Source: Solirubrobacter soli DSM 22325
Lineage (GTDB): Bacteria > Actinomycetota > Thermoleophilia > Solirubrobacterales > Solirubrobacteraceae
Assembly (NCBI RefSeq): GCF_000423665.1
Contig: NZ_AUIK01000016.1
Coordinates: 62,001 to 126,000 of the forward strand
Length of the DNA stretch: 64,000 nucleotides
Direction of reading: 5' to 3'
A program made the position numbers and the translations under genes. How positions within the stretch are numbered: the stretch's first letter is position 1; each line of letters starts with the position of its first letter. The notes below the pieces were generated by a model. It saw only the letters and a list, made by a program, of their open reading frames with translations, did no database searches and was not told the DNA's origin. This document shows, piece by piece, positions 42,024 through 49,422 of the stretch.

Positions 42024-42465
42024 AGATCAGGATCCCGTCCTCCTCGCGGTCGGGTGCGAACCCGACCGCCTCGTACATGCGCCGCGCCTCGTTGTCGGGG
42101 AAGACACCCACCTCCAACACGGCGAACCCGTGCGTGCTCGCCCACTCCGCGCACGCGTCGCACAACGCCCGCGCGGCGCCGCGGCCGCGGCCTTCGGGCG
42201 CGACCCACATCGCGTTGAGCACCGCGGTGCCGTCGTCGTCGCGGGCGAGCGCCATCCCGAGCCAGCGCTCGCCCTCGCGGGCGATGTACATGCGCTGCAC
42301 CTCGCCCGCGTCGGAGAGGGCCGCCCGCGACGTCCACCACTCCTCCGGCAGCGTCAACTCGCGCTCGTAGGTGCTGCTGAACCCCTGCGGGTCCTCTTGG
42401 AGCGCGCGCAGCCGCAGCGCCTTCATGCGCTCGGCGTCGCCGGCGCGGACGTGGTCGATGATCAC
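42007..42465 (-). CDS. GNAT-family N-acetyltransferase
   Basis: 152 residues from GTG 42465, which overlaps the stop of the Lrp/AsnC gene (GTGA). The acetyl-CoA site is VAPEGRGRGAARALCDACAEWAST (the R/Q-x-x-G-x-G/A loop) followed by VGVFPDNEARRMYEAVGF. Acetylates an amine; the substrate is unknown. Co-transcribed with the Lrp-type regulator. Longer open frames upstream are antisense. Confidence 0.88.
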   Translation of the reverse strand: MIIDHVRAGDAERMKALRLRALQEDPQGFSSTYERELTLPEEWWTSRAALSDAGEVQRMYIAREGERWLGMALARDDDGTAVLNAMWVAPEGRGRGAARALCDACAEWASTHGFAVLEVGVFPDNEARRMYEAVGFAPDREEDGILIFRRTL

Positions 42466-42914
42466 AGTGGGAGCCTCCCGCCCGCCTTGAGCGTCTTCAT
42501 CGTGAACTGCGACGTCATCCGCGCGAGCCCCGGCAGATCGGCGAACGTGTTGATCAGGAAGTGCTCGTACGCCTCCGCGTCGGCGACCGCGACGCGGATC
42601 AGGTAGTCCGGCTCGCCGAACATCCGCTGCGCCTCGATCACCTCCTCGAGCGGGATCAGCGCGGCCTCGAACGCCTCGATCGTCTCCCGGTTGCGGAGCA
42701 TCAGCGTCGTGTGGACGGTGACCTGGTAGCCGCGGCCGACCGCGGGCGGGTCGATCACGGCGTGGTAGCCGGCGATCGCCCCGGTCTGCTCGAGGTTGCG
42801 CACGCGACGCAGCGTGGCGGACGGGCTCAACCGCACGCGCTCGGCCAGTTCGACGTTCGACAGCCGCCCGTCCTCCTGCAGGTGGGACAGAATTGCGCGG
42901 TCGACGGAATCCAT
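42462..42914 (-). CDS. Lrp/AsnC-family regulator
   Basis: 150 residues. The winged helix DSVDRAILSHLQEDGRLSNVELAERVRLSPSATLRRVRNLEQTGAIAGY is textbook Lrp, followed by a RAM effector domain (VTVHTTLMLRNRETIEAFEAAL, FGEPDYLIRVAVADAEAYEHFL). It is divergent from azlCD with 76 bases between. In Corynebacterium the Lrp-like regulator next to the AzlCD-type exporter BrnFE activates it in response to branched-chain amino acids or methionine; the arrangement suggests the same here. Confidence 0.93.
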   Translation of the reverse strand: MDSVDRAILSHLQEDGRLSNVELAERVRLSPSATLRRVRNLEQTGAIAGYHAVIDPPAVGRGYQVTVHTTLMLRNRETIEAFEAALIPLEEVIEAQRMFGEPDYLIRVAVADAEAYEHFLINTFADLPGLARMTSQFTMKTLKAGGRLPL

Positions 42915-42990
42915 GGCAGGAAATGCTAACTCCGGCGGCGAGGACGCCGCAAGTTCGCGGGAAATGCCGCATACATCGCTCTAGTCTGCG

Positions 42991-43695
42991 GTGACGATGA
43001 GGCCGATCGTCCGAGATTCGCTGGGAGTGGGTGTCGCCGTCGGTGCGCTCGGCCTGTCGTTCGGCGCGCTGGCCGTCGCGTCCGGCCTGTCCGTGCCCCA
43101 GGCGTGCGCGCTGTCGCTGCTGATGTTCACCGGCGCGTCCCAGTTCGCGTTCGTCGGGCTGATCGGCGGCGGGCTGGGCGCGGCGGTCGCGACCGCGCTG
43201 CTGCTCGGCGCCCGCAACTCGCTCTACGGCCTGCGGTTGGCGCCGTATCTGAAGCCGCGCGGTCTGGCCGCCCACTTCGTGATCGACGAGAGCGCCGCGA
43301 TGTCCGTCCGCGACACCGCTGCCGACACCCGCCTCGGCTTCTGGTCGGCCGGCGTCGCCGTCTTCGGCTTCTGGAACCTCGCGACCCTGATCGGCGCCCT
43401 CGCGGGCAACGCGATCTCCGACCCGAGCACGTTCGGCCTCGACGCCGCCGCCCCGGCGGCCTTCCTCGCGCTGCTCGCGCCGCGCCTGAAGGAGCGCGAA
43501 CCGCAGGCGATCGCCGGCCTGGCCGCGGTGGCCGCGCTCGTGTCGGTGCCGCTCGTCCCGGCGGGGACGCCGGTGCTGGTCGCGGCCGTGGTGGCGGTGG
43601 TGGCAGCGCTGGTGCCGCGCGGCGAGATCGCGCGGGGTGAGGCGGCGCGCGGCGAGATCGCCGCGCCGGCGGACCCGGCACCCGGGAGCGCGTGA
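42991..43695 (+). CDS. azlC: Branched-chain amino acid exporter, large subunit (AzlC)
   Basis: 234 residues; GTG 42991 or ATG 42997. AzlC family: RDSLGVGVAVGALGLSFGALAVASGLSVPQACALSLLMFTGASQFAFVGL, with LLLGARNSLYGLRLAPYL and DESAAMS also conserved. About seven membrane segments. With AzlD it exports branched-chain amino acids and perhaps methionine. The last 30 residues carry short repeats (GEIARGEAARGEIAAPAD). Its stop overlaps the azlD start by 4 bases. Confidence 0.92.
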   Translation: MTMRPIVRDSLGVGVAVGALGLSFGALAVASGLSVPQACALSLLMFTGASQFAFVGLIGGGLGAAVATALLLGARNSLYGLRLAPYLKPRGLAAHFVIDESAAMSVRDTAADTRLGFWSAGVAVFGFWNLATLIGALAGNAISDPSTFGLDAAAPAAFLALLAPRLKEREPQAIAGLAAVAALVSVPLVPAGTPVLVAAVVAVVAALVPRGEIARGEAARGEIAAPADPAPGSA

Positions 43696-43982
43696 TGTGG
43701 GGCGCGATCCTCGTCGCCGCCGCGGGCTGTTATGCGCTCAAGGTCGCGGGGCTCTCGGTGCCGCAGCGGGTGCTCGACGGCGCGCGGGTGCAGCGGATCG
43801 CGCTGCTGCTCCCGGTCGCGTTGCTGGCGGCGCTCGTGTCCGTCCAGACGTTCGGGGAGGGGCTCGACGCGCGTGCGGCGGGCCTCGCGGCGGCGGTCGT
43901 CGCGCTGCTCCTGCGCGCGCCGTTCCTCGTGGTCGTGGCCTCGGCGGCCGTGACGACGGCGCTGCTCAGACTCGCGCTGTGA
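43692..43982 (+). CDS. azlD: Branched-chain amino acid exporter, small subunit (AzlD)
   Basis: 96 residues, GTG 43692 (ATG 43695 is equally possible). Three to four hydrophobic helices: GAILVAAAGCYALKVAGL, IALLLPVALLAALVSVQTF and AGLAAAVVALLLRAPFLVVVASAAVTTALLR, the AzlD pattern. Required with AzlC. The 3' end overlaps the hydrolase gene by 17 bases. Confidence 0.9.
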   Translation: MMWGAILVAAAGCYALKVAGLSVPQRVLDGARVQRIALLLPVALLAALVSVQTFGEGLDARAAGLAAAVVALLLRAPFLVVVASAAVTTALLRLAL

Positions 43983-44718
43983 CGAGCGCGAGGTAGTCGG
44001 CGCGGTGGGCGCGCTCGTCGTGGATCGAGTGGCCCGCGCCGGCGAAGCGCACGACCTCGACGTTCGGGTGAGACGTCGCGAACTGCACCTGATGCTCCAC
44101 GGTGAACGCCGGATGCAACCCCGCGGCGACGATCGTCATCGGCACGGTGACCGGGGCGTCCACATCGGTCGCGGTCAGCAGCGTCCCGTCGATCACCGTG
44201 TCGAGCACGGTCTCGTCGAGGTGCAGGAGCGAGTAGGCACGGGCGGCGGTCGCGTCCGGCAGGGCGGCGTCGGCATCGGGCTCCGCGGCCAAGCGCTCGA
44301 ATGCGACCGCCTCGCAGATGCCCTCGGCCTGCCATGCCGCCGCGATCGACCGGAGGTGGCGGAAGTGGGGGATGGCGCCGTTGCCGGCGTGACCTTCGGG
44401 CGAGCCGGCGAGCAGCGGCGGGTCCTCGAGCACGGCGCCGAGCACGAGCTCCGGCACCTGCTGTGCCGCGCACCAGGCGGCGACGCCACCGAGCGAGTGT
44501 CCGACGACGAACGCGGGTCCGACGGAGCGAAGGACCTCTACGACGTCGGCCGCGTAGTCGGAGATGAGATAGGAGCCCGGCGTGCGCGGCGCGTCGCCGT
44601 GCCCGCGGAAGTCGAGGCGTACGACCTCGTGGCCCGCAACGGCCGCCGGCAACCAGTCATATGTCCGACGGCTGCCCGCGACCCCGTGCAGGAAAACCAC
44701 CGGAGCGAGATAGTTCAC
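43966..44718 (-). CDS. Alpha/beta-hydrolase fold protein
   Basis: 250 residues from GTG 44718 (MNYLAPVVFLHGVAGSRRTYDWL, the oxyanion HG block). Nucleophile Ser in FVVGHSLGGVAAWCA, acid in the ETVLDTVIDG region or VAAGLHPAF, catalytic His in FAGAGHSIHDE. An esterase, lipase or C-C hydrolase of unknown substrate. The upstream Arg-rich frame extension is not credible. It faces the murein endopeptidase gene 35 bases away. Confidence 0.87.
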   Translation of the reverse strand: MNYLAPVVFLHGVAGSRRTYDWLPAAVAGHEVVRLDFRGHGDAPRTPGSYLISDYAADVVEVLRSVGPAFVVGHSLGGVAAWCAAQQVPELVLGAVLEDPPLLAGSPEGHAGNGAIPHFRHLRSIAAAWQAEGICEAVAFERLAAEPDADAALPDATAARAYSLLHLDETVLDTVIDGTLLTATDVDAPVTVPMTIVAAGLHPAFTVEHQVQFATSHPNVEVVRFAGAGHSIHDERAHRADYLALVTARV

Positions 44719-44753
44719 TGCCGCAACATATCCACTCTCGCAACAATGAGGCC

Positions 44754-45482
44754 ATGCGCTACGTCGTGCTCGCGCTCGCGGCGCTGCTGGTCGTCGTCGC
44801 CGTCGCCTTCGCGCAGGACCCCGGGACCTCGCCGCAGCCCACGGCTCCGGAACCCACGACGACCCCGAACATCCCGCCCCCGGCCGACACGCCGGTGCCG
44901 ACGGCGACGGAGACCCCGGTCGACCCCGGCGTCCCGCCCGACTTCGCCGCGATCCAGTGGCATGACTCCAAGGCACTCGGCAAGCCCGCACGGAAGGGCC
45001 GGCTCGAGGACGGCACGCTGCTTCCGGAGCTCGGTGAGGACTTCTTCACGTGGGATCCGGTATACGACCGCATCCCCAATCGCGAGTGGCGACGCTGGGG
45101 CACGGACCGTCTGATCCGCACGATCCTCACCGTGATCCACCAATACCGCACCGATCGCGACAGCGCTCAGCGCGTCGGGATCATGGACCTGTCACGCCCG
45201 CACGGCGGCAAGTTCGGCAAGAACTTCGGCGGGCTCGGCCACGCCAGCCACCAGAACGGGCTCGACGCGGACATCCTCTACCCGCGCAAGGACGGGACCG
45301 AGGCGCGCGCCACCAAGCCCGGCCAGGTCGATCGCAAGCTCGCGCAGGACCTCGTCGACCGCTTCGTCGCCGCCGGCGCCGTGAAGGTCTTCGTCGGCCC
45401 GCATCTGAACCTGAAGGGGCCGAAGAACGTCGTCGTGCCGCTGATCTACCACGACGACCACCTGCACGTCCGGATTCGCTAA
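44754..45482 (+). CDS. Secreted murein endopeptidase, MepA (M74)-like
   Basis: 242 residues. A hydrophobic signal sequence (MRYVVLALAALLVVVAVAFA-QD) is followed by a Pro/Thr-rich linker to about residue 65. The catalytic domain has zinc ligands in GGLGHASHQNGLDADI (His-x6-Asp region) and YHDDHLHVRIR at the very end, as in penicillin-insensitive murein endopeptidases that cut D-Ala-meso-DAP cross-links. It acts outside the membrane on the cell wall. The van operon is 28 kb away; no link is implied. Confidence 0.88.
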   Translation: MRYVVLALAALLVVVAVAFAQDPGTSPQPTAPEPTTTPNIPPPADTPVPTATETPVDPGVPPDFAAIQWHDSKALGKPARKGRLEDGTLLPELGEDFFTWDPVYDRIPNREWRRWGTDRLIRTILTVIHQYRTDRDSAQRVGIMDLSRPHGGKFGKNFGGLGHASHQNGLDADILYPRKDGTEARATKPGQVDRKLAQDLVDRFVAAGAVKVFVGPHLNLKGPKNVVVPLIYHDDHLHVRIR

Positions 45483-46948
45483 CGGACCTCGTAGAGCTCC
45501 GCGGTGACGGTGTTCTTGGGCAGCGCGATCGTCGAGACGCCGCCGATCTTGCGCAGCCGCGGCGACGTGGCCAGCGCCGCGCTCCACTCGCGTGTGCGCA
45601 CCCGCACCGCCCGCGCCCACTTCGACTGCGACACCCGCGCACCCGCCTCGGGCGTGATGATCAGCACCCGCTGCCCGCGGTCCATCCGCCCGATCGCCGG
45701 CAGTAGCTCCGTCTCCGCCTGCCCGGCGCGCATCCGCGCGAGACCGTCGCGCCAGTCGGTCTGCCGCGGGTCCATGACGAGCCCGATCGGCGTCCGGTAG
45801 ACCACGCCCTCGGGCAGGTAGCGGTACAGCGCGGGCACCTGCTCGGGCTGCGTCGCGACGACCAGGTCGCCGGCGCGGATCTGCGGCGCGACCGACGTCG
45901 ACACCGTCCGCACGTTGGACTTGATCGGCGGCGGCCCGCTCATCAGCCAGACGACTGCGACGCCGGCCAGGGCGACGAACGACCACCGCGCCCCGCGTGA
46001 GACGACCGACGCAAGCGCCAGCAGCACCGGCCCGAGCACGACCGCGAGGTAGCGCGTCGCCCACGCCGGCTGGATCTGCGAGCACACCCAGGCCATCGAG
46101 ACCGTGAGCACCGCGATCCCCGCGAGCACCCGCACGGCTTGGTCGACCGGCGGCCGGCGCCGCAGCGCGAAGAACACCGCGACGATCAGCAGCGGCAGCG
46201 ACAGGTAGCCGAACAGCCCGCCCGGGAAGCCGAGCAGCGCCAGCGGCGACGGCCGTTCCGCCCACGGCGCGGCCGTGTGCGCCGCCTGCGACAACACGGA
46301 TGGCAGCCACGGCGCGTACAGCACGGCCAGGACCAGGGCGAGCCGCGCCCCGTCAGCGCCCGCGACCGTCCCGCGCCGCCACATCAGCACCCACGCGATC
46401 CCCATCGCGGCGGCCAGGAACAGGCCCCAGGTATGGGTGTAGAGCAGCAGCGCCAGCCACACGCCCAGCCACGCGACGTGTGTGCGCTCGCCGCGCACGA
46501 AGGCCAGCGCGAAGGACGCCGACGCCAGCACCGAGAGCAGGACGACGAGCGAGTACATCCGCGTCTCCTGCGCGTAGTACGTCAGGAACGGCGCGCCCGC
46601 CGCGCCCGCCGCGGCGACGTAGCCCGCGCGCCGGTCGAAGACCCGCGATCCCGCCCACAACGACGCCGGGATCGCCAGCAGCGCGAACACCAGCGAGAGC
46701 GCGCGCGTGGCCTCCTCGCCGTCGCCGAACCCGAGCATCCACAGGTGCAGCAGCACGTAGTAGAGCGGGGGATTGCCGTCCTGCCCGAGGATCCGGGGGA
46801 TGTCCGAGAGCGGGTGCGAGGCGATCCCGACCGCGATCCCCTCGTCGATCCAGTACCCCGTCGACAGCGCGCCGGTCCGCAGCAGCAGCGACGCCGCCAT
46901 CAGCAGCGCGAGTGCGATCAGGGGGCCGGTGCTGACGCGACGGGTCAC
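45479..46948 (-). CDS. Membrane glycosyltransferase of GT39/ArnT type
   Basis: 489 residues with about ten to twelve helices. The acidic motif of GT-C enzymes occurs after helix 1: GYWIDEGIAVG (Asp-Glu), then DGNPPLYYVLLHLWMLGFG. The PMT_2-like block TYYAQETRMYSLVVLLSVLA is also present. The C-terminal 150 residues are soluble and extracytoplasmic. Transfers a sugar from a lipid-phosphate carrier to protein or glycan on the outer face. It overlaps the endopeptidase by 4 bases at its end. GTG start. Confidence 0.88.
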   Translation of the reverse strand: MTRRVSTGPLIALALLMAASLLLRTGALSTGYWIDEGIAVGIASHPLSDIPRILGQDGNPPLYYVLLHLWMLGFGDGEEATRALSLVFALLAIPASLWAGSRVFDRRAGYVAAAGAAGAPFLTYYAQETRMYSLVVLLSVLASASFALAFVRGERTHVAWLGVWLALLLYTHTWGLFLAAAMGIAWVLMWRRGTVAGADGARLALVLAVLYAPWLPSVLSQAAHTAAPWAERPSPLALLGFPGGLFGYLSLPLLIVAVFFALRRRPPVDQAVRVLAGIAVLTVSMAWVCSQIQPAWATRYLAVVLGPVLLALASVVSRGARWSFVALAGVAVVWLMSGPPPIKSNVRTVSTSVAPQIRAGDLVVATQPEQVPALYRYLPEGVVYRTPIGLVMDPRQTDWRDGLARMRAGQAETELLPAIGRMDRGQRVLIITPEAGARVSQSKWARAVRVRTREWSAALATSPRLRKIGGVSTIALPKNTVTAELYEVR

Positions 46949-46999
46949 GGGGTCAGTGTGCCCCGTTCACAACCCGGCAACCCGGACGCTGAACGTCTC

Positions 47000-47896
47000 C
47001 TAACCGGCGGCGGTCTTGTGCCAGACGGTCTGCTGCGGGAAGGGGATCTCGATCCCCTCGCGCTCGAAGGCGACCTTCAGCTGTGCGCGGAGCTCGCGCG
47101 AGACCCGGTACTGCTGGGACGGGCGGGTCTTGACCACGAGGCGGATCATCACGCCGTGCGCGCCCAGCGCCTCGACGCCCCAGACCTCGGGCTCGTCGAG
47201 CACGTCGGTGTCGTTCGCGGCGACCTCGTGGGCGACGGCGGCGATCACGGCCTTCGCGTGGTCGAGGTCGGTCTCGTAGGCGACCTCGACGTCGATCAGC
47301 GCGCGCGACCAGTGCTGGGACTGGTTGCCGACGCGGCGGATCTCGCCGTTGGGGACGTGCCAGACGGTGCCGTCGACCGACCGCAGGCGGGTGGTGCGCA
47401 GCGAGACCGCCTCGACGGTGCCGGACGTCTCGCCGTCGAGATTGACGATGTCACCGACGCCGAACTGGTCCTCGATCAGGATGAAGACGCCCGACAGGAA
47501 GTCCTTGACCAGCGACTGGGAGCCGAAGCCGAGCGCGACGCCGATGATCCCGGCGCCCGCGAGCAGCGGCCCGAGCTCGATGCCGACCTCGCCGAGGATC
47601 ATGAACAGCGCGACCGCGTAGATCACGAAGGTGAGCAGGGACCGGAGCACGGAGGCGAGCGCCTCGATCCGCTGCTCGGCGCGCAGCGAGTGCTCCGTCG
47701 TGGCCAGCAGGGCGTCGGGCGTGGCCGCGCGCAGCGAGCCCAGCCGCTCCTGCACCGCGCCCGATTGGAGGGTCCGTAGCGCGCGCTTCATCCCCTTGCG
47801 GGCGACCCGGTTGGCGATGAACGCCAGGACCAGGATGACGAGGATCTTGAGCGGCTTGTCGACGAGGAACTCGACGATTTCTGTCGTCTCAGGCAT
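47000..47896 (-). CDS. Small-conductance mechanosensitive channel (MscS family)
   Basis: 298 residues. One N-terminal helix (ILVILVLAFIANRVARK), a second (LTFVIYAVALFMILGEVGI), and the pore helix AGAGIIGVALGFGSQSLVKDFLSGVFILIEDQFGVGD with the MscS Gly/Ala packing pattern. A beta domain (VEAVSLRTTRLRSVDGTVWHVPNGEI) and an alpha/beta C-terminal domain follow. Opens under membrane tension to release solutes. The serine protease gene is divergent. Confidence 0.93.
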   Translation of the reverse strand: MPETTEIVEFLVDKPLKILVILVLAFIANRVARKGMKRALRTLQSGAVQERLGSLRAATPDALLATTEHSLRAEQRIEALASVLRSLLTFVIYAVALFMILGEVGIELGPLLAGAGIIGVALGFGSQSLVKDFLSGVFILIEDQFGVGDIVNLDGETSGTVEAVSLRTTRLRSVDGTVWHVPNGEIRRVGNQSQHWSRALIDVEVAYETDLDHAKAVIAAVAHEVAANDTDVLDEPEVWGVEALGAHGVMIRLVVKTRPSQQYRVSRELRAQLKVAFEREGIEIPFPQQTVWHKTAAG

Positions 47897-47968
47897 CGCC
47901 GGCTCACCCTAGCGAGTGAACATTTTCACCCCTGGTATCAGCCTGAGAAGTGCCCGCTCTGTCCGGGC

Positions 47969-49099
47969 ATGCTCAACAACCTCCCCACCCGGCGCATCGG
48001 CCTCACGGCCCTCGCGCTGCTCGCTCTCGCTCCCTCCGTGGCGATGGCGCAGCCGCACGCGAAGGCCGCGCAGGTCGCCGACCGCACCAGCGCCGGTGCC
48101 GAGAACGCGATCACCAAGGAAGCCTGGGCCGCCGGCCAGAAGCTCTACGGCGAGAAGGCCACGGCCGACGAGGCGCTGAGCGCCTACTGGACCCCCGCCC
48201 GCATGCGCGCCGCCACGGACGTCGACTCCGCGCCGTTCCTGGAGGAGGCCTACAAGCGCTACCAGGCACTCGACGCCGACCGTCAGCAGCAGGCGAAGAT
48301 CAACGAGGACAAGGGCATCAAGCCGCCCGAGCAGGGTCCTGAGCTGCTCGTCAAGCCGGACTTCGACGGCACCGCCAAGACGACCGCCAAGGCCGCCGCG
48401 TTCAACCCGAACCTCTCCTCCAGCCACCTGACCGCCCGCACCAACGGCAAGGTCTTCTTCACCCTCAACGGCTCGAACTTCCAGTGCTCGGGCGCGATCG
48501 TCAACTCCGAGGGCAAGGACACCGTCTGGACCGCCGGCCACTGCGTCAACGCCGGTCAGACCAACGGCGCCTGGGCGACCAACTGGACCTTCGTCCCCGC
48601 CTATGACGACGACCTCGCCAACCCGCGCCCGTGGGGCACGTGGAGCGCCAACCAGCTCTGGACCAAGACGGCGTGGAAGAACAACGCCGACTTCGCCGAG
48701 GACATGGGCGTCGCGATCATGAACACCAAGAACGGCCAGCACATCGTCAACGCGCACGGCGGCAACGGCTTCCGCGCGAACATCGGCAAGAACGTCTTCG
48801 AGAACGCGTTCGGCTACCCGGCCGAGTCCCCGTTCGACGGCGGCAACCTGATGCGCTGCTGGGGCACCTCGTCGCCCGAGTGGAGCTTCCTCTTCTGGAG
48901 CTCGGACACGATCAAGATCCCGTGCGACATGACCCGCGGCTCCTCCGGCGGCCCGTGGCTGAACGGCTATGACGGCCAGCTCGGCTACATCAACGGCGTC
49001 AACAGCCGCATCGACCAGATCGTCGGGCCGACGATCATGCTCTCGCCGTACTTCGACGACTCGGCGGTGTCCCTATACAACACCACGCGCTTCCTCTAG
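47969..49099 (+). CDS. Secreted trypsin-like serine protease (glutamyl-endopeptidase-like)
   Basis: 376 residues with signal peptide RIGLTALALLALAPSVAMA-QP and a propeptide of about 130 residues. Catalytic triad: His191 (TVWTAGHCV), Asp245 (AEDMGVAIM) and Ser326 (MTRGSSGGPWLN). The arrangement resembles S1B/glutamyl-endopeptidase-like secreted proteases. A short palindrome GTGAA-CATT-TTCAC (47916-47929) lies between this gene and mscS. Secreted and probably self-processed. A small lipoprotein-like reading frame follows immediately. Confidence 0.9.
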   Translation: MLNNLPTRRIGLTALALLALAPSVAMAQPHAKAAQVADRTSAGAENAITKEAWAAGQKLYGEKATADEALSAYWTPARMRAATDVDSAPFLEEAYKRYQALDADRQQQAKINEDKGIKPPEQGPELLVKPDFDGTAKTTAKAAAFNPNLSSSHLTARTNGKVFFTLNGSNFQCSGAIVNSEGKDTVWTAGHCVNAGQTNGAWATNWTFVPAYDDDLANPRPWGTWSANQLWTKTAWKNNADFAEDMGVAIMNTKNGQHIVNAHGGNGFRANIGKNVFENAFGYPAESPFDGGNLMRCWGTSSPEWSFLFWSSDTIKIPCDMTRGSSGGPWLNGYDGQLGYINGVNSRIDQIVGPTIMLSPYFDDSAVSLYNTTRFL

Positions 49100-49158
49100 G
49101 GATCGTCGCTCTGCTCCTCGCGGGATGCGCTTCCAGCTCCCCTCCAGCATCCCGCGAG

Positions 49159-49413
49159 GTGCCGTTCAAGCTGGTCGGGACCGAGGGCCGCACGTTGCGG
49201 CTCACGGTCCAGGCCGGCGGGGCGCCGTGCGACGGCGTCCGGAAGGTCGCCGTGCGCGAGACGCCATCGACGGTGACCGTCACCGTCACCACCGGCGCTG
49301 AGCCCCACGCGAAGTGTGGGCCCGGCGTCGTCGCCATGATCGGGACCCTTCCGGTCGAGGCGAGGCTGAAGTCACCACTCGGTACCCGCAGGCTCATCGA
49401 CGGCGCGCCATGA
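49159..49413 (+). CDS. Small putative lipoprotein; true start unclear
   Basis: 84 residues from GTG 49159, but the frame is open further upstream and reads IVALLLAGCASSSPPASRE just before that codon, from 49102. This is a textbook lipoprotein signal (LLAGC lipobox) lying directly after the protease stop codon (TAG 49097-49099). No ATG, GTG or TTG precedes it in frame. So the gene probably encodes a lipoprotein of about 105 residues starting at a rare codon (ATC 49102 or CTG 49111) through coupling to the protease gene. The mature part is beta-rich with two cysteines. No family recognised. Confidence 0.55.
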   Translation: MPFKLVGTEGRTLRLTVQAGGAPCDGVRKVAVRETPSTVTVTVTTGAEPHAKCGPGVVAMIGTLPVEARLKSPLGTRRLIDGAP

Positions 49414-49422
49414 TTGCGTGCG

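Noticed and set aside
43631-43675. Direct repeat at the end of azlC as an attachment site
   Set aside because: The repeat is a short coding duplication (GEIARGEAARGEIA); no integrase or tRNA is nearby.
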